The notes under the pieces are model-generated. The model was not told where the DNA came from. It ran no database searches and saw nothing but the letters and a program-made list of their open reading frames with translations. 64,000 nucleotides of DNA from Leucobacter chromiisoli (GTDB lineage Bacteria; Actinomycetota; Actinomycetes; Actinomycetales; Microbacteriaceae): contig NZ_JAEHOH010000015.1 in assembly GCF_016522505.1 (NCBI RefSeq), forward strand, positions 1 through 64,000, given 5' to 3'. This document shows, piece by piece, positions 53,833 to 61,863 of this stretch. How positions within the stretch are numbered: position 1 is the first letter of the stretch; every line of letters begins with the position of its first letter. Made by a program: the position numbers and the translations under genes.

Positions 53833-55155
53833 ATGAAGTCCCCTACCAGGATCGCAGCTCTGACCGGCGCGGCCGCCCTCGCCCTCTCGCTCGCCGCATG
53901 CTCCCCCGGAGCGTCCCAGAACACCTCGGACGAGGGATCGGGCACCACGGTCACCTTCCGCCTGTGGGACGACGTCGCCGCCCCGGCCTACGAGGAGTCC
54001 TTCGAGGCCTTCATGGAGCAGCACGACGACATCGACGTCGAGGTCGAGGTCGTGCCCTGGGACGACTACTGGGAGCGCCTGCCGCTCGACTTCCAGTCGG
54101 GCGACATGGCCGACATCTTCTGGACGAACACCTCGAACTTCGGCCGCTACGTCGACAACGGCAACGTCATCAACATCTCCGAGGAGATCGGCGACGACCA
54201 CGACGAGTGGGTCGAGTCGGTGACGTCGCTCTACGAGCGCGACGGCTCTCTGTGGGGCGTGCCCCAGCTGTGGGACTCGATCGCGCTCTTCACCAACGAG
54301 GACCTCCTCGCCGAGGCCGGCGTCGATCCCTCCGATCTCACCTGGTCGGACGGGTCGGCGAACGACACCTTCCTGGAGGCTGCGAAGGCGCTGACCACCG
54401 ACGCCGAGGGCCGTCACCCGGACGACGCCGGCTTCGATCCGGGCAGCCGCCAGACCTACGGCTACAACGGCTCGGCCGACCTGCAGGCGATCTATGTGAA
54501 CTGGATCGCCGAGGCCGGCGGCCTCTTCCAGGATGAGAACGACGATTTCGCCTTCGCCTCCCCCGAGGGCGAGCGGGCGTTCCAGTACCTCGTCGACACG
54601 ATCAACACGTGGTACGTCGCCCCCTCGGCCGCCGAGACGAACACGAACGGCGACGCCGCCCGCGACCTCTTCGTGCAGGGCAAGATGGGCCTCTTCCAGT
54701 CGGGCCCCTACTCGCTGCGCCACATCGCAGACAACGCCGACTTCGAGTGGGGCATCGCGCCCCAGATCGCGGGCCCCGAGGGCCGGGTCTCGGTCGTGCA
54801 CGGCGTCGCCGCCCTGGGCAACGCCGACACGGAGCACCCCGAGGCCACCGTCGAGGTGCTGAAGTGGCTCGGCTCGGCCGAGGGCCAGGCCCCGCTCGCG
54901 GAGCAGGGCGTCTCGTTCCCGGGCGCGGTCGACGCGCAGGACGCGTTCGTCGACTACTGGGAGGCCGAGGGCGTCGACGTCTCGCCCTTCATCGAGGCGG
55001 CGAACGGCGAGACGACCCCCGCGCCCGTCGGCCCCGAGGTGAACGCGGGCGCCAACGAGATCGTCCCGATCCTGCAGGACATGTTCCTCGGCGGCTCCGA
55101 CGTCGCGGCGAAGCTGCGCGAGGCGCAGGACGCGGGCAACGCCGCGATGGAGTGA
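53833..55155 (+). CDS. Carbohydrate ABC importer substrate-binding lipoprotein
   Basis: 440-aa extracellular solute-binding protein, family 1. The signal peptide (MKSPTRIAALTGAAAL...) ends in the lipobox LAAC (cysteine near 25), after which the Ser/Asp-rich linker leads to TVTFRLWDDVAAPAYEESFEAFM and the sugar-binding fold; WGVPQLWDSIALFTNEDLLAEAG is characteristic. ATG at 53833 with AAGGAG 7 nt upstream; a longer in-frame GTG start is rejected because it would hide the signal peptide. Its gene converges on the thiamine operon kinase with only a 34-nt gap. Confidence 0.93.
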   Translation: MKSPTRIAALTGAAALALSLAACSPGASQNTSDEGSGTTVTFRLWDDVAAPAYEESFEAFMEQHDDIDVEVEVVPWDDYWERLPLDFQSGDMADIFWTNTSNFGRYVDNGNVINISEEIGDDHDEWVESVTSLYERDGSLWGVPQLWDSIALFTNEDLLAEAGVDPSDLTWSDGSANDTFLEAAKALTTDAEGRHPDDAGFDPGSRQTYGYNGSADLQAIYVNWIAEAGGLFQDENDDFAFASPEGERAFQYLVDTINTWYVAPSAAETNTNGDAARDLFVQGKMGLFQSGPYSLRHIADNADFEWGIAPQIAGPEGRVSVVHGVAALGNADTEHPEATVEVLKWLGSAEGQAPLAEQGVSFPGAVDAQDAFVDYWEAEGVDVSPFIEAANGETTPAPVGPEVNAGANEIVPILQDMFLGGSDVAAKLREAQDAGNAAME

Positions 55156-55189
55156 CCGGGGCGCGGAAGAGGAAGCGGGAGGAGACGCG

Positions 55190-55750
55190 CTAGGTGTACC
55201 GGGTCTCCCGGGCCAGCGCCCGGGGCCGGGTCACGGCGAAGCGCGCCTCCTCCTGCGCCGCCCAGCGCTCCCAGTGCGGCCGGAAGACGTCGCCGTCGCG
55301 CGTCAGAGCGCGCCGCCTGCGCCGCTCGTCGGGGCACTCGACCCAGATGCCCCAGGCCGGCCCTCCGCCGGCCCGTGCCGCGAAGCGGTTCGCCGCATCG
55401 AGGCTCGAGGTGGAGAGCGCTCCGCACCCCTCCACCACGATCGGCCCTCCGGCATCCAGCGCGCGCCACTCCGCGAACTCGCCGACGTGCCAGTCGAACC
55501 GCTGGAACCGCCCGGTCTCGAGCACCGTCGGCACCGCGCGGGATCCGGCCGCCAGACCGTCCCAACCGGGGTAGAGATCCTCGACCCGCAGGATCCGGGC
55601 GCCGAGTGCGGCCGCGATCGTCGCGGCGAGCGTCGTCTTGCCCGAACCCGAGCGGCCGTCGATGAGCACCGCTCCGGGCGGCGGACCGCCGCGCAGCGCG
55701 AGCACTCGGGCGAGCCACCGCTCGCCGCCGCGGAGGCCTGCGGGGCTCAC
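55190..55750 (-). CDS. P-loop kinase-like protein of the thiamine operon, function unknown
   Basis: 186-aa NTP-binding protein of the uridine-kinase/AAA-like type. Walker A is DGRSGSGKTTLAATIA (about 31-46), followed by ILRVEDLYPGWDGL, where kinases of this type bind substrate, and FDWHVGEFAEWRAL then PIVVEGCGALS (Walker-B-like). It starts with a GTG that overlaps the thiQ stop (GTGA), making it the last gene of the TPP-riboswitch operon. By position a role in phosphorylating thiamine or a precursor is possible, but related ATPases occur in other contexts, so this stays open. Confidence 0.75.
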   Translation of the reverse strand: MSPAGLRGGERWLARVLALRGGPPPGAVLIDGRSGSGKTTLAATIAAALGARILRVEDLYPGWDGLAAGSRAVPTVLETGRFQRFDWHVGEFAEWRALDAGGPIVVEGCGALSTSSLDAANRFAARAGGGPAWGIWVECPDERRRRRALTRDGDVFRPHWERWAAQEEARFAVTRPRALARETRYT

Positions 55751-56424
55751 GCGACGAGCCGCCCCTCGCGCATCCGGATCGTGCGATCCGCGATCGTCGC
55801 GGCCTCCTCCTCGTCGTGGGTGACGAGGATCGCGGTGGTCCCCGTCTCGCGCAGCAGCGCCGCGAGCTCGTCGGCCAGCCGCACCCGGAGCTCGCGGTCG
55901 AGCGCGGACAGCGGCTCGTCGAGCAGCAGCATGCGGGGCTCGGGCGCGAGCGACCGGGCGAGCGCCACCCGCTGACGCTCTCCGCCGGAGAGGGACGTCA
56001 CCGCGCGGGATCCCATACCGGGCAGCCCGACCAGGGCCAGCAGATCCGCCACCCTCGCCTCCCGCCGATCCCGGGGCAGCCGCTGCACCCGCAGCCCGTA
56101 GGCGACGTTCTCCGCGACGCTGCGGTGGGCGAACAGTTGGCCGTCCTGGAACATCAGCCCGAATCCGCGGCGGTGGGTGGGCACGGCGGCGAGGTCCTCG
56201 CCGTCCCACTCGACCGTGCCCCGCTCGAGCGGCTCCAGCCCGGCGACGGCGCGCAGCAGCGTCGACTTGCCGCAGCCCGAGGGGCCCAGGAGCGCCAGCA
56301 CCTCGCCGCGGCCGACCGCGAAGCTCGCCCCGTCGACCGCCGGGGGCGCGGCACGGCCGCTGCGCCCCTCGGCCGGGTATCGCACCACGATGTCGCGAAC
56401 GCTCAGCCCGTTGCTCCTCGTCAC
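55747..56424 (-). CDS. thiQ: Thiamine ABC importer ATP-binding protein
   Basis: 225-aa importer ATPase with Walker A LLGPSGCGKSTLL, signature LSGGERQRVALARSL, Walker B MLLLDEPLSALD and switch VTHDEEEA. The gene is third in the riboswitch operon, directly after the double-domain permease, so thiamine import is the best assignment. The GTG at 56424 follows GGGGAG by about 8 nt and overlaps no neighbour (2-nt gap to thiP). The 3' end overlaps the kinase-like gene. Confidence 0.9.
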   Translation of the reverse strand: MTRSNGLSVRDIVVRYPAEGRSGRAAPPAVDGASFAVGRGEVLALLGPSGCGKSTLLRAVAGLEPLERGTVEWDGEDLAAVPTHRRGFGLMFQDGQLFAHRSVAENVAYGLRVQRLPRDRREARVADLLALVGLPGMGSRAVTSLSGGERQRVALARSLAPEPRMLLLDEPLSALDRELRVRLADELAALLRETGTTAILVTHDEEEAATIADRTIRMREGRLVA

Positions 56425-56426
56425 CT

Positions 56427-58079
56427 CTACCACTCCCCTGCACTGTCGGTCCGCCAGCGCTCCGCCAGCATCATGATCCCGGCCGTCAGCACGCCGAGCA
56501 GCACCGCCGCCGCGAGGCCGGTGCCGTAACTCCCCCTCGCCGGGTGCCCGATCAGCTCGGCGACCACCACTGGAAGCGTCTGCGCCCCCGGCCTCACGAG
56601 GAACGCCGTCGCCCCGAACTCGCCGAGCGAGGCGGCGAAGGCGAAGCCGAGGGCGAGGCCGGCCGATCGGCCGATCATCGCGAAGTCGATCGTCGCGAGC
56701 ACCCGCAACGGCGATGCGCCCAGCGTCGCCGCGGCGTCCCGCAGCCGCGGCTCGATCCCGCGCAGCACCGGCAGTATCGTGCGCACGACGAGCGGCAGGG
56801 CGACGATGGCCTGCGCGATCGGGATCAGCACCACCGAGCTGCGCAGGTCGAACCCGATGCCGAGCGGCCGGTGCATGGTGAGCAGCAGGCCGAAGCCGAG
56901 CGTCACGGCCGAGACGCCGAGCGGCAGCATGATCAGGCCGTCGAAGAGGTCGATCCCGCGCCGCAGGGTCCGCGACCTGGGGCGGCGCGAGGCGACCAGG
57001 GCGACCAGGAGGCCGAGCAGCATCGCGAGCGCGGTGGCGGCGAGCGCGATGCGCAGCGACAGCGCGGCGGCGCCGAGCACCGACCCCTCGATGGGCGATT
57101 CCGGCGGCGGGAAGATCAGGTTCGCGTAGTTTCCGAGCGTCCACCCGCCGCCCGCGCCCCGGAAGGAGCGGAGCAGCAGGGTCAGGATCGGCAGCGCATG
57201 CAGCACCAGCACCGTCGCCGCGAAGATCGCGACCACGGGTGCGTGGCGACGCGTCGGCCGCACGCTCTCCGCCCGCCGCGCGACCGCGTGCTCGCGGCGC
57301 CGGCGCAGCCGCGACGAGACCACGAGCGCGAGGGCGACGATCGCGAACTGCGCGAGCGAGAGCACTGCCGCCGATCTCAGGTCGAGGAACTGGACGGTGA
57401 GGCGGTAGATCTCGGTCTCGATGTTCGAGAACTCTCGCCCGCCGAGCACGAGCACGACGCCGAACGACGTCGCGCAGAAGAGGAAGACGAGCGAGGCCGC
57501 GGAAGCGATCGCCGGCGCGAGCGCGGGAAGCGTGACGGTGCACCAGGCCCGCACCGGGCCCGCACCGAGCGTGCGGGCCGCCTGCTCGGGGCGCGTGTCG
57601 AGGTTGCCCCAGAACCCGCCGACGGTGCGCATGACGACGGTGACGTTGAAGAACGCGAGCGCCAGGACGATGACGGTCATGCTCCGATCGAGACCGGTCC
57701 ACTGCAGCGGCCCTCCCGGCCCGACCAGCGCCGTGAACGCGGCGCCGACGACGACCGTCGGCAGCACGAACGGCACCGTCAGCAGACCCCGCAGCAGGCC
57801 CCGTCCGCGGAACTCGAGACGGTACAGCACGAACGCCGCCGGGATCCCGAGCAGCAGCGCCACGACCGTCGCCAGGCTCGCCTGGGCGAGCGTCTGGCCG
57901 ATCACCCGCCAGGTGCGCGCCTCGCCGAACACCTCGGGGATCCCCGCGAGATCGGCCCGGCCGTCATCGGTGAAGCCCGTGGCGAGCAGGGCGAGCACCG
58001 GCCACACGAAGAAGACGGCGAGGAAGACGAGCGGGAGGAGGGCCGCGATCCCCCAGCCGATCCTCCCGGCCCGCGGCAT
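56427..58079 (-). CDS. thiP: Thiamine ABC importer permease (two-domain)
   Basis: 550-aa permease in which two six-helix permease units are fused, as in ThiP and iron(III) FbpB. Two EAA loops are seen: EQAARTLGAGPVRAWCTVTLPALAP (in the pieces EQAARTLGAGPVRAW and CTVTLPAL) and RDAAATLGASPLRVLATI. The ATG shares one base with the thiB stop (TGATG). The TPP riboswitch upstream argues for thiamine rather than iron or spermidine as substrate. Confidence 0.9.
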   Translation of the reverse strand: MPRAGRIGWGIAALLPLVFLAVFFVWPVLALLATGFTDDGRADLAGIPEVFGEARTWRVIGQTLAQASLATVVALLLGIPAAFVLYRLEFRGRGLLRGLLTVPFVLPTVVVGAAFTALVGPGGPLQWTGLDRSMTVIVLALAFFNVTVVMRTVGGFWGNLDTRPEQAARTLGAGPVRAWCTVTLPALAPAIASAASLVFLFCATSFGVVLVLGGREFSNIETEIYRLTVQFLDLRSAAVLSLAQFAIVALALVVSSRLRRRREHAVARRAESVRPTRRHAPVVAIFAATVLVLHALPILTLLLRSFRGAGGGWTLGNYANLIFPPPESPIEGSVLGAAALSLRIALAATALAMLLGLLVALVASRRPRSRTLRRGIDLFDGLIMLPLGVSAVTLGFGLLLTMHRPLGIGFDLRSSVVLIPIAQAIVALPLVVRTILPVLRGIEPRLRDAAATLGASPLRVLATIDFAMIGRSAGLALGFAFAASLGEFGATAFLVRPGAQTLPVVVAELIGHPARGSYGTGLAAAVLLGVLTAGIMMLAERWRTDSAGEW

Positions 58080-59209
58080 CACAGCCCGGTGGTCTCGCTG
58101 ACGGCCTTCAGCCATCCGTCCAGACCGGCGCCGATCTCGGCGGCGCTCAGGTCGTTCGGCTCGGTCGGCAGCGGAGCGTAGTCCACCCATGCCTCGGGCA
58201 CCGTCGCGCCCTCGTCGATCGGGTACATGTACATGGTCTCGGCGATGGTGTCCTGGAACTCGCCCGACAGCATGTAGTCCACGACCGCGCGGGCCCCATC
58301 GGGGTTCGCGGCGCCCGCGAGCACCCCCGCGTACTCGACCTGGCTGGAGCAGGTGTCGAGCAGCGCCGCCGTCGTGGAGGATGCGCCGTCCTCGCTCAGC
58401 GTCGCGGCGGGCGAGGAGCTGTAGGAGAGCACGATCGGCAGGGTGCCGCCCTCGCCGCTTCCGCTGAACTGGCCGTAGTAGGCGTCGCTCCACCCCTGTT
58501 CGATGCGCGCGCCGTTCGCCATGAGGTCCTCCCAGTAGCCCAGGTAGCCGTCCTCGCCGAAGTGCGCGACCGTGCCGATGAGGAACGAGGCCCCGGTCGA
58601 GGAGGCGGTCGGATCCATCAGCACGGTGAGGTCGCGGTAGGCGGGGTCGGCGAGATCCTCGAAGGACTCGGGGGCCTCGCGGCCCTCGCGCTCGAACCAG
58701 GCGGTGTCGACGTTGATGCAGGTCGCGCCGAAGTCGACGGGCACGAGGGCGTCCGAACCGTCGGCGAGGTAGTCGGCCGCGCGGGCCGGCAGCTCGTCGG
58801 GGGCGTAGGGCTCCGCGACCTCCTCGTCGATGATCCGCGAGGCGAACACCTGGTCGACGCCGAAGAACGCGTCGCCGAGGGGCGCCCCCTTCGTGAGCAC
58901 GAGCTTGTTGGTGAGCTCGCCGCCGTCGCCGGCGCTCACCACCTCGACGTCGTACCCCGTGGCCTCGCTCGCGGCCTCGGCGAAGGCGTCGTTGGGGAAC
59001 GAATCGTGCACCACGATCGTCACCGAGTTCCGGTCGGTCTCGTCGGCTCCGGTGTCGGCGGCGGAGCAGCCGGTCAGGGCGAGGCCGAGCGCGGCGGCGG
59101 AGGCGACGGTGCCGCCTCCCAGGCGCGCGAATCGCGCGATTCCCACCGCCCTTCCGGCTGGCGCGGCTCCGGATCGGCGCGTGGTGCGGTTCATGCGTGC
59201 AGACGTCAT
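58079..59209 (-). CDS. thiB: Thiamine-binding lipoprotein of the ABC importer
   Basis: 376-aa extracellular binding protein. A basic N-terminus and hydrophobic segment end in the lipobox LTGC (cysteine near 48). The mature protein follows the ThiB pattern: VTIVVHDSFPNDAFAEAASEATGYDVEVV, GDAFFGVDQVFASRI, LVPVDFGATCINVDTAWF and YMYPIDEGATVPEAW. The ATG at 59209 lies 8 nt after GGAAGG, which is part of the 3' end of the TPP aptamer, so ligand binding can block translation. Confidence 0.92.
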   Translation of the reverse strand: MTSARMNRTTRRSGAAPAGRAVGIARFARLGGGTVASAAALGLALTGCSAADTGADETDRNSVTIVVHDSFPNDAFAEAASEATGYDVEVVSAGDGGELTNKLVLTKGAPLGDAFFGVDQVFASRIIDEEVAEPYAPDELPARAADYLADGSDALVPVDFGATCINVDTAWFEREGREAPESFEDLADPAYRDLTVLMDPTASSTGASFLIGTVAHFGEDGYLGYWEDLMANGARIEQGWSDAYYGQFSGSGEGGTLPIVLSYSSSPAATLSEDGASSTTAALLDTCSSQVEYAGVLAGAANPDGARAVVDYMLSGEFQDTIAETMYMYPIDEGATVPEAWVDYAPLPTEPNDLSAAEIGAGLDGWLKAVSETTGL

Positions 59210-59214
59210 CGAGG

Positions 59215-59306
59215 CTTCCTTCCTCCGCTGGCATTACCCAGATCAGGTTGAACGGTCGGGGCGCGCGTGCCCCATCTCAGCCCGGCGCGTCCGGGCCCCC
59301 GTGGAT
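59215..59306 (-). ncRNA. TPP riboswitch (THI element)
   Basis: On the minus strand the conserved core appears in order: CGCCGGGCTGAGATGG, then TCAACCTGATCTGGGTAA, then TGCCAGCGGAGGAAGG. This matches the thiamine diphosphate aptamer (CTGAGA ... ACCTGAT ... GGTAATGCCAGCG-AGG). The last conserved block doubles as the thiB ribosome site, which points to control at translation initiation rather than by a terminator. It governs thiB-thiP-thiQ and the kinase-like gene. Confidence 0.95.
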
Positions 59307-59318
59307 TGCCCTCGCAGT

Positions 59319-61082
59319 CTATCGCTTTCCGCGCGGCGACCGCCAACCGGGCCGCTTCCGCGCCTCGCTCGGCTCCTGCTCGGGAGCGCGGTCCCAGGAA
59401 TAGGCCCGCAGCAGCGCCTCCGTGTCGTGCTCCCCGCGGTCCTCCTCCTCGATGTGGGCGCTCCGGTCGAGATGCCCGTCCGCCTCGTCGCCCGAGCCCG
59501 CAGCCACGGGAGGCGTCGCGTCGACGGGGTCGCTCTCCTCCGCCGCATCCGCGCGACCTCGCTGGCCGGGGGCAGAGCCCGTCGGATCGGGGCCGCTCGC
59601 CTCAGCCTCGCCCGCTCGCGAGCCGCCGAACCAGCTCGCGGCGCGGCTGAGCAGGCGCGAGCGCGGATCGCTCGCGGGTTCGCGCACGCCCGAGAGATCC
59701 TCGGTCGGGAGATCGGCGTCCGCGGAGGGGAGATCCGCCGCCGAGGACGGGAGATCGGCGTTTCCGGTCGGAGTATCCGCAGCAGCCGGGAGATCCGCCG
59801 CCACGGTAGAACGGCGACGCCGGTCGCCGGGCACCGGGAGCGCGGCGCGCAGGCGCGCCCGGTCCGCCCGGCCCGCGCAGACGCCGAGCAGGAGTCCGCC
59901 GCCGAGCTCCGCCGCCGCCAGGCCGCCCACGAGCCACGGCTCCGGTCCCGTCACGGCGAGCCTCCCCGGCCCCACCGCCCCGATCGCGAGCGCCGCGCCC
60001 CCCGCGACCACGAGCCCCGTCAGCGCCGCGGCCAGCGCCGTCGTCACCAGCGCCGCCGGCCACGAGCTGCGCCTCAGCTCGCTGCGCCTCGCGGCGAGCA
60101 GGCCGATCCCGACCCCCAGCAGCACGACGAGGGCCGGAGCGAGGGCGCCCGCCTCTCCCCACCCCTGCGGAACGGCGCCGAGGAGCGGCAGCGAGGGCAG
60201 CGGCCCGAGCATCGTCTCGAACGGAGAGACGGAGGTCGCCTCTCCGATCGCGAAGCCCGCCCCGGTGAACCACGCGACGGCCCACAGGACCACGATGGGG
60301 AGCAGCGCCAGCTGCAGCAGGAAGAGCAGCACGGCGCCGAGGGGGTCCAGCTGCAGCCCCTGCGCCAGCGCCGTGATCTCGACGTAGCCGATGACGAGGG
60401 CGGCGCCCGCTCCGAGCGCTCCGAGCCCCACGAGCCCGGCGACCGAGGCCAGCAGCACCCGGAACGTCTCCCGGAGATGACCGGGAAGGGCGGCGACGGC
60501 GACGCCGGGAAGCCCGCTGCGCTCGAGCCCGAGCTGCAGCCCGCGCACCGTTCGCAGCCACCACTCGCTGCCGTCGACCGCCGAGCGCAGCAGGAACGCC
60601 GCCGCCGAGCTCGCCGCGTAGACGGCGGAGGGCAGGGCGATCGCGGCCCACGCCGGCGCGTCCAGCAGAGGCCTGGCGAACGGCACGGCGAGCGCCGCGA
60701 CCACCGCGAACCCCGCGGGGCCGCCCAGCACTCCGGCCGCCCCCGTTCCTCCGCGCGCGGCGAGGCGCCAGCCCGAACGGCCGGCCAGCAGCACGGTGAT
60801 GAGCGTCGCGCCGAGCGGCGCGAGCGAGAGGGGCACGCCGAGCGCCTCCGGCGCGAGCCCGAGACCGCTCGCCGTCTCCGCGCTCACCTCGAGAGAGAGC
60901 GGGACGAGGTGAGCGAGCAGCCAGACCGCAGCCGCGCCGCCGAACACCTCTCCCGGATCCGAGGCCAGCTCGAACGTGGCGGCCCACAGCACCACCGCCG
61001 GAATCGCGAGCGCGATCAGCCCGGCGAGAGCGACGGCGGCCGCCTCGATCGCGGCGACGACTGCGGTCAGGAAGGGTCTCAT
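59319..61082 (-). CDS. PerM-like (DUF6350) multi-pass membrane protein
   Basis: 587-aa protein with about ten hydrophobic helices (first AVVAAIEAAAVALAGLIALAIPAVVLW) over the first 400 residues and a disordered acidic C-terminus with repeated ADLPS/DLPT units. It resembles the DUF6350 family, which includes the mycobacterial cell-division-linked PerM. In many actinobacteria the gene lies directly next to purN-purH; here they are 7.6 kb apart. A TAAGCT box 8 nt before the ATG may give a nearly leaderless message. Confidence 0.78.
   Translation of the reverse strand: MRPFLTAVVAAIEAAAVALAGLIALAIPAVVLWAATFELASDPGEVFGGAAAVWLLAHLVPLSLEVSAETASGLGLAPEALGVPLSLAPLGATLITVLLAGRSGWRLAARGGTGAAGVLGGPAGFAVVAALAVPFARPLLDAPAWAAIALPSAVYAASSAAAFLLRSAVDGSEWWLRTVRGLQLGLERSGLPGVAVAALPGHLRETFRVLLASVAGLVGLGALGAGAALVIGYVEITALAQGLQLDPLGAVLLFLLQLALLPIVVLWAVAWFTGAGFAIGEATSVSPFETMLGPLPSLPLLGAVPQGWGEAGALAPALVVLLGVGIGLLAARRSELRRSSWPAALVTTALAAALTGLVVAGGAALAIGAVGPGRLAVTGPEPWLVGGLAAAELGGGLLLGVCAGRADRARLRAALPVPGDRRRRSTVAADLPAAADTPTGNADLPSSAADLPSADADLPTEDLSGVREPASDPRSRLLSRAASWFGGSRAGEAEASGPDPTGSAPGQRGRADAAEESDPVDATPPVAAGSGDEADGHLDRSAHIEEEDRGEHDTEALLRAYSWDRAPEQEPSEARKRPGWRSPRGKR
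59690..59800 (-). repeat. Degenerate DLPS/ADLP repeats in the PerM-like tail
   Basis: About five imperfect units, each containing GATCTCCC-type sequence on the minus strand, encode ADLPAAADTP, NADLPSSAADLPSADADLP and TEDL. The repeats lie in a polar, probably disordered cytoplasmic tail. Confidence 0.6.
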
Positions 61083-61161
61083 CGCTCTGAAGCTTATCCT
61101 CCCGACCCCCGCGCTCCCCGAGAGGAGCCCGCCCTCGCGTGTTCGCAGGCCCGCCTGCCCG

Positions 61162-61863
61162 TCACCGCGGCCGGGCGCTGCGGGCGAGCGCCACCGCGTG
61201 CGTCCGGCTCTCGGCGCCCAGCTTCACGAGGATGCTCGAGACGTGGGTCTTGACGGTCGGGATCGAGATCCCGAGGCGCGCGGCGATCCTCGCATTGGAG
61301 CGGCCCTCGCAGAGCGCGTCGAGCACCTCCCGCTCGCGCGCCGTCAGCTCGGAGAACCCGGCGAAACCCCGTCCAGAGCCCGCCCCCTCCCGAGTCTCGG
61401 CGTCGCCCTCCGGTCCCGCTCCGCCGCCCGGCTGCGCCGCCACCGCGGCGAGCGCCCGCCTCGTGACGCGCGGATCGAGCACGCCCTCGCCGCGCGCGAC
61501 GCGGCGCACCGCCTCGACGAGGGGCCCCGCCTCGGTCGTCTTGAGCAGGAAGCCGGCCGCCCCCGCGCGGATCGCTCCCAGCACCAGCTCGTCCTCGTCG
61601 AAGCTGGTGAGCACCAGCACATCGGCATGCCCCGCAGCGACGATCTCCCGGGTGGCGGCGACGCCGTCGAGGCCCGGCATGCGCAGGTCCATGAGCACGA
61701 CGTCAGGCCGCAGCGCGGCGGCGTTGCCCACCGCCGCGGCGCCGTCGGCCGCCTCGCCCACCACCTCCACGCCGTGGCTCTCGAGGATCATGCGCAGGCC
61801 CTCGCGGATCATGCCGTGATCGTCCGCGAGGATCACGCGGGGAGGCGCCTCCGGCCCCGTCAT
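61162..61863 (-). CDS. NarL/LuxR-family response regulator
   Basis: 233-aa two-component regulator. The receiver domain has the acidic pair DD at 14-15, phosphoacceptor Asp59 (VVLMDLRMPG), T86 and Lys108 (GFLLKTTE). A Gly/Glu-rich linker (about 150-170) leads to the LuxR helix-turn-helix ELTAREREVLDALCEGRSNARIAARLGISIPTVKTHVSSILVKLG. Its start overlaps the stop of the upstream sensor kinase by 4 nt. Targets are not evident; no transporter or stress gene is in the same operon. Confidence 0.92.
   Translation of the reverse strand: MTGPEAPPRVILADDHGMIREGLRMILESHGVEVVGEAADGAAAVGNAAALRPDVVLMDLRMPGLDGVAATREIVAAGHADVLVLTSFDEDELVLGAIRAGAAGFLLKTTEAGPLVEAVRRVARGEGVLDPRVTRRALAAVAAQPGGGAGPEGDAETREGAGSGRGFAGFSELTAREREVLDALCEGRSNARIAARLGISIPTVKTHVSSILVKLGAESRTHAVALARSARPR

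Noticed and set aside
55747-58079. Iron(III) or spermidine importer instead of thiamine
   Set aside because: The permease layout would also fit iron(III), but the TPP aptamer directly upstream and the ThiB-like binding protein decide for thiamine.
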